A stretch of 36,991 bases of DNA from Bacteroidales bacterium (GCA_030589895.1 JAUUZQ010000032.1:1-36991), one strand, 5' to 3'. Shown: positions 17,601 to 26,477, counted from the first letter of the stretch. Numbers and translations are program-made. The notes: generated by a model from the sequence alone, not told the origin.

Positions 17601-19102
17601 ATATCTACCTCCAGGAATCTATTTTAAAATTGTCAGATACACAAACCAGATATTCAATTTCAGATAATATCAGAATCTATAAGAATAATATTTTCTTTGA
17701 AGAATTTGAAGTCCTGGATAAATTTGATAATAAGTTGATAATCAATGGGAATATCACCAATTCAAATTTTCAAAATTTCATTTTTAACCTTGATTTAAAT
17801 GCCGATAATTTTAATTTTCTCGGGACACGCAGAAATGACAATGAGCAATTTTATGGAGATATTTTCGCATCAGCAGCCGCTACCTTAAGAGGCCCCGTTG
17901 AGCAGTTGGAAATTGTTGTCTCAGCCTTAACTGAAAAGTTTACAAACTTAAATCTCCCTTTATTCAATGCTTCAGAGATACAATCAAGTGATTTTATTAC
18001 TTTCAAAAGGCCCGAGGAAATTGAACCAGAAGGCATTAATAGAGCTACCGAGGCGGTCAGAGGCTTAACTCTGGATATGGATCTGGAAATTGCTTCTGGT
18101 GCAAATGTCCAACTCATTTTCGACCCGAAAGTTGGTGATATTATTGAAGCAAGCGGTCGTGGCAATTTAAAAATAAAAATAGATGAAAATGGAAATTTCA
18201 CGATGTTTGGAGATGTTCTGATACAGGATGGAGAATATCTCTTCACACTTCAAAATGTAATCAATAAAAAATTCAGAGTAAAATCAGGAGGAAATATCGT
18301 ATGGAATGGTTCGCCCACAAAAGCAATAATTGACCTTCAGGCTATTTACGAATTAAAAGCAGCACCTTATAATCTCTCTCCTGATCCAGATGAGACTATG
18401 AAAAAAAGGATAACGGTTCATTGTCTCCTATCGTTAGAGGGCGACCTGAGTAATCCCGGTATACATCCGAGCATTGAACTACCTACTGCTGAACCTGAAA
18501 CCAGGACCCTGCTTGAAAATAGCATTGGAACAGATGAAGATTTAATGCGACAATTTATCTCTCTGCTTGTAATTAACAATTTTATGGATGTTGCTGGTGG
18601 CATCAGTACAGGAGGAGTGGCTGCAGGTGTTACAGCAAGTGAACTAATGAGCAACCAGTTAAGTAATTGGCTATCACAAATAAGCAATGATTTTGATATT
18701 GGTGTGAATTACAGACCAGGCGATCAAATTACCAGTGATGAGGTGGAAGTGGCATTGTCGACACAACTCTTTGACGACAGAATAATACTAAGCGGGAACC
18801 TTGATGTTGGAGGAAATGAAATAAACCCCGGAAGTCCAACAACAAATATAGTAGGTGATTTTGATCTGGAATTCAAGGTGACCGATAAAATCAGTTTAAA
18901 AGCATTCAACAGGGCTAATGATGACTTCATATTAACAACTGCACCCTATACACAAGGAGTGGGCTTGTTCTACCGAAGCGAATTTGATAAGCTATCCGAT
19001 CTCTTCAAACGTAAGAAGAAGAAAAATCCAGTCGAAGAAAATCCAGTGGGTTTAAATAATGAGGGGGTTTTGAAGGAAGAGAGTGAAGGTGAAGTAAAGT
19101 AA
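14621..19102 (+). CDS. tamB: TamB-like translocation/assembly module protein (DUF490)
   Basis: A protein of up to 1493 residues with one N-terminal membrane anchor (about 20-40, SLIVLLVIISVPAIGLLFF) and a very long beta-rich body typical of AsmA/TamB bridge proteins. The C-terminal DUF490 part is recognisable from about residue 1150: GDVLIQDGEYLFTLQNV, then NIVWNGSPTKAIIDLQAIY and VHCLLSLEGDLSNPGI. The protein ends in a hydrophilic, Lys/Glu-rich tail. TamB-like proteins span the periplasm and are linked to outer-membrane protein insertion or lipid transport; the usual Omp85 partner is not in the window. There is no ATG near the N-terminus: the frame opens after a stop at 14603 and offers only TTG 14621 or TTG 14636, so the exact start is uncertain. 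Confidence 0.9.
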   Translation: MFFSRLNKYSVKIIKKFAKISLIVLLVIISVPAIGLLFFQNKQVQTSIATFLSEKISKNIEAEVSLSSLKYSFFKRLYIYDLLIEDQLGDTLIYSEFTRIRIKKYKPEKLDIHIHSISLENFYFNIKTDDQRKNNLKFLTDRLKDTITPPEEKVVLKIDLIEIFNSHFSKTAVLGKQSPYGVDFTDLDVYDLEIRVENIISKMGSLYMDVVKVIGVEKSGFILENASFGLTIGKQFMTFSEGVIHTPDSKAIIPEVNFRFNNYQDFKQFHGSVDTYISSSNSFVTLPDLSYFFWQLEKMKGDIFLSGNVHGKFEDLIGEDIEISYMDSTQLNFDMELIGMQSPDSLFMLFDFKQFKSDFQSLKTLTSYYDLALFNDSVLTQDIGSFNYSGKFSGYVTDFETSGKLETDLGRLSFDLNMKPDTNRSLKYNGYLETSDFHIGKLLKQEEFVDNISLKINVDGTSKPGDINLLVSGKVDSLGVYGYNYQNLDFQGNIANKTFDGSFSIKDPNIDLNFSGKVDFAQNIPQLNFTVDVANLRPYYLNLRDDDPEYFASFLLKTNLSGIKLDQMNGEVQLVNSFFKRTGSQVQIYDFLVTARNDTDTSFISLESDLLNANIYGNYLMSHLPSTFKSIINNHLEIFPEETEVLDTICDFAYNITIKDANPILDFFFPEFRIAEGSTIYGYYKPGNNAYTFSLTGLLPYFEYNGFHMDVMSLSSSVDTSRFVLELEGEKLYSPGGFEIIQPIFTSTIHNDQTKFDIHWDNELSPRFSGDFIANGKLDYQSHEDYSYQLTIDPSWLYYNNNRFDIPTSTICVQAKSLSFDSLIIYGNEQYVLADGRYSDKEDDAITISLNNINLGSINDLSEKISIDAEGRLSGDIIVKSDHLKPIFISNLEVDSLYLNNYLFGYTSLAANWEEEKRELSLDLTSIRDSIKTIDVNGSMKPGSGLLDFNVSLYQLPLSILQPYLSDIFDEIEGSSTAQISVNGSLSKPMLNGNIYLQESILKLSDTQTRYSISDNIRIYKNNIFFEEFEVLDKFDNKLIINGNITNSNFQNFIFNLDLNADNFNFLGTRRNDNEQFYGDIFASAAATLRGPVEQLEIVVSALTEKFTNLNLPLFNASEIQSSDFITFKRPEEIEPEGINRATEAVRGLTLDMDLEIASGANVQLIFDPKVGDIIEASGRGNLKIKIDENGNFTMFGDVLIQDGEYLFTLQNVINKKFRVKSGGNIVWNGSPTKAIIDLQAIYELKAAPYNLSPDPDETMKKRITVHCLLSLEGDLSNPGIHPSIELPTAEPETRTLLENSIGTDEDLMRQFISLLVINNFMDVAGGISTGGVAAGVTASELMSNQLSNWLSQISNDFDIGVNYRPGDQITSDEVEVALSTQLFDDRIILSGNLDVGGNEINPGSPTTNIVGDFDLEFKVTDKISLKAFNRANDDFILTTAPYTQGVGLFYRSEFDKLSDLFKRKKKKNPVEENPVGLNNEGVLKEESEGEVK

Positions 19103-19254
19103 ATATATCGCATCTCATATTTACTATCTCATATTCAAATATTTCCTTATGAAATATATAAGGATATGACGTGATAAATTACGTTTTTATCAATTCATTT
19201 AATGCGAGATTAAAAAACAATCAATTTCATGTTAAAAAAAACATCATCAATTCA

Positions 19255-19284
19255 TTGTTATTTAATAATCATTCCTAATTTTAC
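19255..19284 (+). promoter_or_regulatory. Candidate promoter of nhaD
   Basis: TTG at 19255-19257, an 18-base spacer, then TAATTTTAC at 19276-19284, which fits TTG-N17-23-TAnnTTT with A for the last G. It would give a 5' leader of about 30 nt before ATG 19319. The rest of the 216-bp gap holds a 14-bp-period direct repeat of TCTCATATT (19113-19121, 19127-19135) and two short hairpins without T-runs. Confidence 0.35.
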
Positions 19285-19318
19285 GCCTTATTAATTTCAA
19301 ATTTAAAATCCTAGCCCT

Positions 19319-20758
19319 ATGTTTATTGTAATGATCGTTGTTTTTGTTCTGGGTTATCTTGCTATCGCCCTGGAGCACCCTCTTCGTGTTGACAAAGCAG
19401 TACCTGCCTTGATGATTGGAACACTCGTATGGGTCTTTTACATCCTGGGTGCCTTTGATATTTTTACTTCTGGTTTAAGCGAATCATGGAACACTTATAG
19501 TGAAGGTCTGTCGCATGGAGATGCAGTCCATGGTAGTGAATCCATGATCGATCAAATGAGGGATTTTATTGTGCATCATGAGATAATACATCACCTGGGA
19601 GAAATCTCTGAGATCCTTTTCTTTTTATTAGGTGCCATGACCATTGTTGAGATCATAGATAAACATGACGGATTTAAAATTATCACCAATAAAATTACAA
19701 CCACGAACAAAGTTAAATTGTTGTGGATTATCAGTGTTCTGACATTCTTTATGTCTGCAGCTTTGGATAACCTTACTACGACAATTGTTATGGTGGCTCT
19801 GCTAAGGAAATTAATCTCTGACAAACAAACCAAGTGGTTCTTTGCCAGTATGGTTGTGCTCGCAGCAAATGCGGGTGGTGCATGGTCGCCAATTGGAGAT
19901 GTGACTACAATTATGCTTTGGATCGGAGGACAGGTTACAGCAGGAGCCATCATTGCAAAAGTAATCCTGCCAAGTATTGTTACCATGATTGTTCCTTTAC
20001 TCATAGTTAGTATTACACTAAAAGGTAAAATTAACAGACCGGAAGTTAAAAAGGATGAGCTGATACTGACAGACCCCTGGGAAAGAAAATTGATGTTGAT
20101 TATTGGTGTAGCAGGTCTTCTGTTTGTTCCTGTATTTAAAACAGTGTTTCATCTTCCACCCTACCAGGGAATGCTGTTATCCCTTTCAGTAATCTGGCTG
20201 GTAACAGAATTACTACACCAGAGGAAACCAACCGGTATTAGAAATCGCCTCAGTGTGATCACAATTTTGAAAAGCGTTGAGATTCCAACTATCTTCTTCT
20301 TCCTTGGAATTCTTTCAGCTGTTGCTGCCCTACAAAGTGCCGGACATCTTACTATTATGGCTAATTTCATGGATGATAAGCTTGGAAATATCTTCCTCAT
20401 CGACCTGGCAATTGGCGTAATGTCGGCCATAGTGGATAATGTTCCCCTTGTAGCAGGAGCTATGGGTATGTATGATATTGAAACCGCTGCCTCCCTTGCT
20501 GCCATAACAGATCCGGAAGCACTTCATTATGCCCAAAATTTTGTTCAGGATGGACTGTTCTGGGAGTTTTTAGCCTACTGTGCCGGTACAGGTGGATCTA
20601 TATTGATTATTGGTTCTGCAGCAGGTGTTGCTGCAATGGGTATGGAAAAGATAGATTTCATTTGGTATCTTAAAAAAATATCCTGGCTTGCATTTATTGG
20701 TTATATCGCCGGTGCCGGTGTTTATTATCTGCAAGCAATGTTATTAGGTCATGTATAG
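19319..20758 (+). CDS. nhaD: NhaD-type sodium/proton antiporter
   Basis: A 479-residue polytopic membrane protein of the ArsB/NhaD ion transporter superfamily, with roughly a dozen hydrophobic segments. It carries the two inverted-topology motifs expected of NhaD: SAALDNLTTTIVMVALLRKL around Asp150/Asn151 and MSAIVDNVPLVAGAMGMY around Asp373/Asn374. NANAGGAWSPIGDVTTIMLW in the middle and a late GTGGSILIIGSAAGVAAMG are also typical. It should exchange cytoplasmic Na+ (or Li+) for protons, for pH and salt balance. The gene is a single transcription unit: it has its own candidate promoter and a strong intrinsic terminator 50 bp after the stop. Confidence 0.93.
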   Translation: MFIVMIVVFVLGYLAIALEHPLRVDKAVPALMIGTLVWVFYILGAFDIFTSGLSESWNTYSEGLSHGDAVHGSESMIDQMRDFIVHHEIIHHLGEISEILFFLLGAMTIVEIIDKHDGFKIITNKITTTNKVKLLWIISVLTFFMSAALDNLTTTIVMVALLRKLISDKQTKWFFASMVVLAANAGGAWSPIGDVTTIMLWIGGQVTAGAIIAKVILPSIVTMIVPLLIVSITLKGKINRPEVKKDELILTDPWERKLMLIIGVAGLLFVPVFKTVFHLPPYQGMLLSLSVIWLVTELLHQRKPTGIRNRLSVITILKSVEIPTIFFFLGILSAVAALQSAGHLTIMANFMDDKLGNIFLIDLAIGVMSAIVDNVPLVAGAMGMYDIETAASLAAITDPEALHYAQNFVQDGLFWEFLAYCAGTGGSILIIGSAAGVAAMGMEKIDFIWYLKKISWLAFIGYIAGAGVYYLQAMLLGHV

Positions 20759-20808
20759 CTCACTCTGAGTTGACCTTAGCTTGTTGAAAAAATATTTATT
20801 TTCTTAAT

Positions 20809-20847
20809 AACGAGATATACTACAATCCGGTATATCTCGTTTTTTTA
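20809..20847 (+). terminator. Rho-independent terminator after nhaD
   Basis: A perfect 12-bp stem, AACGAGATATAC with GTATATCTCGTT, around a 9-base loop, followed by a run of T residues at 20840-20846. It separates nhaD from the exbB operon, which starts 39 bp further on. Confidence 0.9.
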
Positions 20848-20885
20848 TATATATTCGCCACTAAATAATTATTGATTATAAACAC

Positions 20886-21569
20886 ATGAATATGTTGATA
20901 TTACTGCAAAATGTAGTTGCTGACACTACACTGACTGATGGATCGGCAAGAGAATCATTTATCGATATGGCTATCAAAGGAGGCTGGGTGATGATACCCA
21001 TTGTAATACTTAGTCTTGTGGCTGTATATATATTCTTTGAAAGATGGTTCGCCATTAAGCGTGCTGCACATATTGATCAGAATTTCATGCACCGGATCAA
21101 AGACTATATCATGGATGGAAAGGTGGATGCTGCAAAAACACTTTGTCAGGCTACAGATAATCCGGTGGCAAAAATGATCGAAAAAGGAATTTCAAGAATC
21201 GGCAGACCCCTCAATGATGTAAATGCAGCCATTGAGAATGTTGGGAAACTTGAGGTCTATAAACTGGAAAAAGGATTACCTACACTTGCAACTGTATCCG
21301 GTGGGGCACCGATGATAGGCTTCCTGGGGACTGTCATTGGAATGGTTCAGGCTTTTCATGAGATGTCCACAGCGGGTAATAATATTGACGTAGGAGCGCT
21401 CTCCGGAGGTATTTATACAGCACTTATCACCACTGTTGCAGGACTGATAGTTGGTATCATTGCATTCTTTGCATATAATACACTGGTTGCCCGTGTTGAT
21501 AAAGTAATCAATACCATGGAAGCAAGTTCAACTGAATTTATTGATCTGCTAAATGAACCTGCTAAATAA
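20886..21569 (+). CDS. exbB: MotA/TolQ/ExbB proton channel family protein
   Basis: A 227-residue inner-membrane protein with three predicted transmembrane segments: about 33-53, 133-160 (GAPMIGFLGTVIGMVQAF) and 175-200 (GIYTALITTVAGLIVGIIAF). Both late helices carry the ExbB/TolQ family motifs that line the proton path. It forms the channel core with ExbD and powers TonB-like transducers using the proton gradient. It is the first gene of a four-gene operon; exbD follows after 7 bases. TolQ is an alternative name for this class, but the downstream TonB_C-containing protein favours an Exb/Ton role. Confidence 0.93.
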   Translation: MNMLILLQNVVADTTLTDGSARESFIDMAIKGGWVMIPIVILSLVAVYIFFERWFAIKRAAHIDQNFMHRIKDYIMDGKVDAAKTLCQATDNPVAKMIEKGISRIGRPLNDVNAAIENVGKLEVYKLEKGLPTLATVSGGAPMIGFLGTVIGMVQAFHEMSTAGNNIDVGALSGGIYTALITTVAGLIVGIIAFFAYNTLVARVDKVINTMEASSTEFIDLLNEPAK

Positions 21570-21576
21570 AAAATAG

Positions 21577-21969
21577 ATGGGGATTAGATCGAAAAATAGA
21601 GTAATGAATAATTTTAGCATGTCTGGCATGTCAGATATCGTCTTTCTATTGCTCATCTTTTTCATGTTAACTTCAACCCTTATTGCCCCAAATGCACTAA
21701 AAATGTTACTTCCTTCAAGGGGACAAACGCCTGTTAATGTTGAAAATAAAGTTCCAACTATAATCATTCACAGTAACTTACGGATTACTGTTGACGGAGT
21801 AAATATTCAATTTGAGAATCTGGAAAATATACTGGATATTAAACTTGCAGGACAAGCAGAGCCTGCTATAAAGATTGTCACATCACCACAGGTAACAGTA
21901 GGAGATGCTGTAAAAGTGATGAATGTTGCAGCTGAAAAGAATTATACGGTGGTTCTAAAACAATTATAA
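21577..21969 (+). CDS. exbD: ExbD/TolR family protein, first copy
   Basis: A 130-residue protein with a short cytoplasmic N-terminus, one transmembrane helix (about 18-38) and a periplasmic domain. The helix begins MSGMSDIVFLLLIFFMLTSTL and carries the conserved proton-handling Asp20. It forms a dimer inside the ExbB pentamer and couples proton flow to the transducer. Its TAA stop overlaps the ATG of the second exbD (TAATG at 21967-21971), indicating translational coupling. The first 45 residues are very like those of the second copy; the periplasmic parts differ much more. Confidence 0.92.
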   Translation: MGIRSKNRVMNNFSMSGMSDIVFLLLIFFMLTSTLIAPNALKMLLPSRGQTPVNVENKVPTIIIHSNLRITVDGVNIQFENLENILDIKLAGQAEPAIKIVTSPQVTVGDAVKVMNVAAEKNYTVVLKQL

Positions 21970-22367
21970 TGGCCATAGAATCACGCAATAAAAGAAGTAT
22001 AACTTTTGCAATGTCGGGGATGTCAGACATTGTATTTCTTCTATTGATATTTTTTATGCTCACCTCAACCCTGATTGTTCCGGCTTCCCAGGATGTACAA
22101 CTTCCAGAGAGTAATAATCAGACCCAGTCAAACCCGGTATTGGTTATTTCAATTACATCAGACAAAACAATATATGTTGATGATCAGACTTATACTATTT
22201 CTGAATTAGAATCGGTATTACTCAAGAAACTGGAGCCATTTGGAGAGACCCCTACCATTAGACTTAACGCTGATCAAAACCTGAATATGGAAGAAGTTTT
22301 TTCTCTATTGAATATTGCGAAGCGGCATCGTTACAAAGTGATACTTGGTACCAAACCAGCCAACTAA
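21969..22367 (+). CDS. exbD: ExbD/TolR family protein, second copy
   Basis: A 132-residue paralogue of the preceding gene with the same layout: an N-terminal basic stretch, a helix with Asp20 in MSGMSDIVFLLL, and a periplasmic domain (PVLVISITSDKTIYVDDQTY, then a VFSLLNIAKRHRYKVILGT closing strand). The start overlaps the upstream stop by one base. Tandem exbD genes before a TonB gene are common in Bacteroidota; the two proteins may form a heterodimer in the channel. The tonB start lies 11 bases after this stop. Confidence 0.92.
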   Translation: MAIESRNKRSITFAMSGMSDIVFLLLIFFMLTSTLIVPASQDVQLPESNNQTQSNPVLVISITSDKTIYVDDQTYTISELESVLLKKLEPFGETPTIRLNADQNLNMEEVFSLLNIAKRHRYKVILGTKPAN

Positions 22368-22378
22368 ACATTGGTATA

Positions 22379-23317
22379 ATGAAAATTAACAGAAGAGGTT
22401 TATTTGGAACACTTTTTACGCACGGGCTTATTCTTGCCCTGCTGATATTGGGTGGATTAACCTTTCCTGACCCTCCTCCTGAAGAAGAAGGCATCCTGGT
22501 TAATTTTGGTACTGATGATACCGGATTCGGATTTATAGAACCCAAAGGAGACGAATCCAATGCTGGAGATCCTGAATTGGAAATTGCACAGGCAGTACCA
22601 GAACTTATTGAAGAAAGTGTAGCTGATCCTGCTCCCGCAGATCCTGTTTACGAGGAAGCAACTCCAGTTGACAATACACAGGATGTCGAAGAAACACCCA
22701 TAAAAGAAGACCCAAAACCAACTGCCGAAGAGATTCGAAAGCAGCAGATAGAAACTGAGCGCATCCGTAAAGAGCAAGAAGATGAGCGTATCAGAATAGA
22801 GGAAGAGAACAGGATTCGACGTGAAGAAGAAGCAGAACGTATTCGTCTTGCAGAAATAGAACGTGTAAAACAGGAAAAGATCGACCGGCTTGACAATATG
22901 GGAAAAAATACTTTTGGCAGACAGGGTGTTGATGTGGATGATGGATCAGAAGGTATTAATCCGGGTACAGGTACAAATCAAGGGGTTACTACAGGTACAC
23001 CAGATGCCACAAACTATGGTGATGGCAGCGGACTGGGAGATGGGATATCATTTGGACTGGGTAGCAGAAAGGTGGTTGGCACTGTTCCTATTCCAGACGT
23101 GGATAATTGTGAGGTCACAAGTAGAATAACTGTTAAAGTTGAGATTCAGGTCGACAGATCAGGAAATGTGATTGTAGCCACAGTTCTTACTTCAACCTTC
23201 AGTGACAAATGTATTTACGATGCTGTGGTTGCCGCTGCAAGAAAAACCAAATTCAATAATGATCCAAATGCTGCTTATAAGCAAACAGGCTGGATCAAGT
23301 ATACTATTCAACCCTGA
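22379..23317 (+). CDS. tonB: TonB/TolA-like energy transducer
   Basis: A 312-residue protein. An N-terminal anchor helix (about 8-28) is followed by an acidic, proline-containing stretch (30-115), a highly charged Glu/Arg-rich segment predicted as a long helix (about 118-172, repeats of the form ERIRxEEE), a Gly/Asp/Thr-rich linker (175-225) and a C-terminal TonB domain (about 228-312: RITVKVEIQVDRSGNVIVATV). The domain includes two Cys residues (NCEV and KCIYD) that could form a disulfide. It should be energised by the ExbB/ExbD complex encoded upstream and contact outer-membrane receptors. The long charged helix recalls TolA more than a classical Pro-rich TonB, so a Tol-like envelope role is a fair alternative. 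Confidence 0.85.
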   Translation: MKINRRGLFGTLFTHGLILALLILGGLTFPDPPPEEEGILVNFGTDDTGFGFIEPKGDESNAGDPELEIAQAVPELIEESVADPAPADPVYEEATPVDNTQDVEETPIKEDPKPTAEEIRKQQIETERIRKEQEDERIRIEEENRIRREEEAERIRLAEIERVKQEKIDRLDNMGKNTFGRQGVDVDDGSEGINPGTGTNQGVTTGTPDATNYGDGSGLGDGISFGLGSRKVVGTVPIPDVDNCEVTSRITVKVEIQVDRSGNVIVATVLTSTFSDKCIYDAVVAAARKTKFNNDPNAAYKQTGWIKYTIQP

Positions 23318-23319
23318 TC

Positions 23320-24105
23320 CTAAGAGAATAATCCTTGAATTTGTGGAATTAATAGTTTTATGGAAGCTATCAGTATAGCTACCATTAACATATATCTCAG
23401 AAATTTAGCACCCCTCTTGACAGCCATATTTACACCTAGTATTGCACCCAGTATATTTCCTGCTGCGAGAAACAATCCTATCACTACAAATTCCCATGTC
23501 AACAAACCACTTACAATAAACATCGTAAGCGCTATCGGAGTGTACATGAGTATGATCAACACCTTCAGTCCGTTTGCTTTTACCAGATCAAAGCCACTGC
23601 CCAGGACCAGTCCCATGAGCAGAAAGAAACCAACTCCTGCCTGTAAAAATCCACCATACATACCAATAAAAAAGAAGACAATATATTGTAACCACAAAGG
23701 AATTGGGGGTCTGTTTTCTCTATTTTTTACCCAGCTATTTGGATTCAAAAGAATAAGTACAAACATCACTATCATCACCACACCAATCACAGTATCCATA
23801 GCTGGTGCTTCGATAATTGTAGCTATATAAGCTCCTGCAATCGATCCAATGACTGCCGGAATGCCTATCTTATAATCCTGTTTTAACTGAAGAACCTCCT
23901 TCTTTTGGAATTTCCTTACTGCAACAATATTCTGTAGAAGAATGGCTATCCTGTTAACTGCATTCGCATTGGTAGATGGAATACCGAGTGCAATCATTAA
24001 AGGCAATGTAAGCAGAGAACCACCTGCTGCCAACGTATTAATCAAGCCAGCTATGAATCCAACAGCAATTACAGCCAAATATAGATACCACTCCATCGTT
24101 TCCAT
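23320..24105 (-). CDS. TSUP family (TauE/SafE) membrane transporter
   Basis: A 261-residue, very hydrophobic protein with about eight membrane segments. It has the TSUP signature near the N-terminus (FIAGLINTLAAGGSLLTLPLMIALGIPSTNANAVNR) and the matching second-half motif (GGFLQAGVGFFLLMGLVLGSGFDLVKANGLK). TSUP proteins carry sulfite, sulfonates or other sulfur-containing or organic anions; which one cannot be told here. Its ATG overlaps the stop of glyA by one base (TAATG), so it is very likely translated from the glyA message. Its end lies two bases from the convergent tonB end. Confidence 0.85.
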   Translation of the reverse strand: METMEWYLYLAVIAVGFIAGLINTLAAGGSLLTLPLMIALGIPSTNANAVNRIAILLQNIVAVRKFQKKEVLQLKQDYKIGIPAVIGSIAGAYIATIIEAPAMDTVIGVVMIVMFVLILLNPNSWVKNRENRPPIPLWLQYIVFFFIGMYGGFLQAGVGFFLLMGLVLGSGFDLVKANGLKVLIILMYTPIALTMFIVSGLLTWEFVVIGLFLAAGNILGAILGVNMAVKRGAKFLRYMLMVAILIASIKLLIPQIQGLFS

Positions 24106-25382
24106 TAGGCGAACATTGGATAATCCATCATCATTGCATTCACCTTCTTCTTCACACTGGCAATGACATCCTTTTCATCAATATTTGTTATCACCTCATC
24201 AATCAATGAAACAATTTCCGGAATCAAATCCTGTTTAACGCCACGGGTAGATATGGCAGGTGTTCCGACCCTGATTCCACTGGTTTGGAATGGAGATCTT
24301 GAATCGAATGGAACCATATTCTTATTCACGGTGATATCTGCCAGCACAAGTGTATTTTCGACCTGCTTGCCTGTAATATCAGGAACTTTTGATCTCAGAT
24401 CAATTAGCATTGAATGGTTATCTGTACCTCCCGAAACAACCTGGTATCCCTTTTCAATAAATGATTTGGCCATCTCATTTGCATTTACCTTCACCTGCTC
24501 CTGATATGTCTTGAATTCCGGAGTGAGCGCCTCTCCAAAAGAAACTGCCTTAGCAGCAATAACATGTTCAAGAGGTCCACCCTGAATTCCCGGAAATACT
24601 GCAGAATTCAATAATGATGACATCTTCCTGACAACTCCTTTTTTTGTTGCTTTCCCCCAGGGATTCTCATAATCTTTTCCCATCAGAATAATTCCTCCAC
24701 GAGGTCCCCGAAGTGTTTTATGTGTTGTGGATGTTACAATATGAGCATGCTTCAAAGGATTCTCAAGCAGGCCCGCTGCAATCAAACCAGCAGGATGAGC
24801 CATGTCCACCATAAATAGTGCACCAATTTTATCTGCGATGACACGCATCCTGGCATAGTCCCACTCACGTGAATAAGCCGATGCACCGCCAATAATCATT
24901 TTTGGTCTTTCTTTAAGAGCCTTCTCTTCCATAGCATCATAATCAACCTTACCTGTTTCCCTGTCCAGTCCGTAAGAGATAGCATTATACAATAACCCCG
25001 AACTGTTTACAGCAGAACCATGAGAAAGGTGACCTCCATGTGAAAGATCGAGGCCCATAAAGGTATCACCCGGTTTAAGCACTGCAAGAAATACAGCCAT
25101 ATTTGCCTGAGCGCCGGAATGAGGTTGAACATTGGCATATTCTGCACCATAGATTTCACACAACCTGTCTATTGCAAGCTGCTCAACTTCATCAACAACC
25201 TCACAACCTCCATAATATCTGTGACCAGGGTAGCCCTCTGCATATTTATTTGTCAGACAGGAGCCCATCGCCTCCATCACTTGCTTACTTACAAAATTTT
25301 CAGATGCAATCAGTTCAATACCATGCTTCTGGCGTTGATGTTCCATCTCAAGGAGATTAAATATGTCAATGTCTCTTTTCAT
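24105..25382 (-). CDS. glyA: Serine hydroxymethyltransferase
   Basis: A 425-residue cytosolic PLP enzyme that interconverts serine plus tetrahydrofolate with glycine plus methylene-tetrahydrofolate, the main source of one-carbon units. Family motifs are complete: [12 protein letters not shown] near the start, [42 protein letters not shown] with Asp193 and His196, and the PLP lysine Lys222 in [14 protein letters not shown]. Length and start fit the family. It is the first gene of a two-gene unit with the TSUP transporter, and a -7 box lies about 60 bp upstream. Confidence 0.97.
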   Translation of the reverse strand: MKRDIDIFNLLEMEHQRQKHGIELIASENFVSKQVMEAMGSCLTNKYAEGYPGHRYYGGCEVVDEVEQLAIDRLCEIYGAEYANVQPHSGAQANMAVFLAVLKPGDTFMGLDLSHGGHLSHGSAVNSSGLLYNAISYGLDRETGKVDYDAMEEKALKERPKMIIGGASAYSREWDYARMRVIADKIGALFMVDMAHPAGLIAAGLLENPLKHAHIVTSTTHKTLRGPRGGIILMGKDYENPWGKATKKGVVRKMSSLLNSAVFPGIQGGPLEHVIAAKAVSFGEALTPEFKTYQEQVKVNANEMAKSFIEKGYQVVSGGTDNHSMLIDLRSKVPDITGKQVENTLVLADITVNKNMVPFDSRSPFQTSGIRVGTPAISTRGVKQDLIPEIVSLIDEVITNIDEKDVIASVKKKVNAMMMDYPMFA

Positions 25383-25443
25383 AATTATAGTTTATTAAAT
25401 AAGCCTTATGCCATCCGACATGCAAGCAGTATACAATTTTCAC

Positions 25444-25451
25444 CAAAGTTA
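25444..25451 (-). promoter_or_regulatory. Candidate -7 box of glyA
   Basis: On the minus strand this reads TAACTTTG, an exact TAnnTTTG match. It would give a leader of roughly 55-60 nt before the glyA ATG. The -33 element is not clear. No glycine riboswitch fold is evident in this short leader. Confidence 0.4.
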
Positions 25452-25550
25452 ATCTTAAAATAGAAAAAAAAGAATGATAGAATTCCTGAATTTACAGTAT
25501 AAATAAAAATCTGTTTACTTTTTCGTTGCACCGGAAGGAATCTGCAAATA

Positions 25551-26300
25551 CTATCCAAATATTCCTTCATGAAGAAGAAACAGACCACCGGCAATGAGTG
25601 CGCCAATGATTGGTCCCACAACAGGTATCCAGGCATATTTCCAATCGCTGGTTCCCTTATTTTTCAAGGGAAGAATTGAATGCATAATACGCGGGGCCAA
25701 GTCTCTTGCAGGATTTATAGCATAACCGGTAGTTCCTCCCAACGAGAGTCCAATAGCGATAACCAGAAAAGCAACAGGAAGAGCTCCCAGGGTCCCGAGA
25801 CCAATTTTGGGATTCTCTACTCCGGGCAAATCCAATGAAGCATCTCCTATATACAGAATCACAAATACCAATACAAATGTCCCGATAATCTCACTTAACA
25901 TATTGCTGGAGGTTTTTCGAATCGCTGGTCCAGTAGAAAAACAAGCCAATTTTGCTCCTGCATCTTCAGTCTGCTTAAAATGATCCCGATAAAATAACCA
26001 CACAACTAATGCACCTAAAGATGCCCCCAGAAGTTGAGATATAATAAACATAGCAACTTTTGCCCACGGAAACAGACCCGACATGGCAAGTCCAATAGTA
26101 ACAGCAGGATTTATGTGCGCACCAGAAACAGGTCCGGCAACTGCAACACCAACAAAAACAGCAAGCCCCCAGCCGATTGATATAACAATCCAACCACTAT
26201 TATGGCCTTTCGTTCCTGTTAACACAACATTTGCAACTACGCCATTTCCCAAAAGTATCAATAAGAATGTCCCAATTAGTTCGGCTATATATTCATTCAT
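25551..26300 (-). CDS. glpF: Aquaglyceroporin (glycerol uptake facilitator)
   Basis: A 249-residue MIP-family channel with six membrane segments and two pore half-helices. The NPA motifs are at 64-66 (GAHINPAVT) and 196-198 (GYAINPARDLAPR). The Asp200 directly after NPAR and the DLAPR sequence mark the glycerol-conducting GlpF branch rather than water-only aquaporins. It should allow glycerol and other small polyols to enter by diffusion. The usual partners glpK and glpD are not next to it. It is divergent from the NikR-like regulator across 214 bp, and glyA lies 168 bp downstream on the same strand. Confidence 0.93.
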   Translation of the reverse strand: MNEYIAELIGTFLLILLGNGVVANVVLTGTKGHNSGWIVISIGWGLAVFVGVAVAGPVSGAHINPAVTIGLAMSGLFPWAKVAMFIISQLLGASLGALVVWLFYRDHFKQTEDAGAKLACFSTGPAIRKTSSNMLSEIIGTFVLVFVILYIGDASLDLPGVENPKIGLGTLGALPVAFLVIAIGLSLGGTTGYAINPARDLAPRIMHSILPLKNKGTSDWKYAWIPVVGPIIGALIAGGLFLLHEGIFG

Positions 26301-26477
26301 AGTACAAGAATTAGCTATGTTTTATTCCTCGTGATAAAACTATCGTAAAAAATCCAATAAAAAAAGCAGAAGATTTATGATGTAGCCACCCAAACTATTT
26401 TATCTAAAAATGCAGTAATTAATTAAAACTAATCTTGCATACATATTACTACACCAGCATAAGACAAATTTTATACA

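Noticed and set aside
17851-18246. Minus-strand ORF of 131 codons inside tamB
   Set aside because: It lies wholly within a well-supported gene and has low-complexity composition and no recognised domain.
25383-25443. Possible glycine riboswitch in the glyA leader
   Set aside because: The leader is only about 60 nt and lacks the conserved purine-rich cores and stems of a glycine aptamer.
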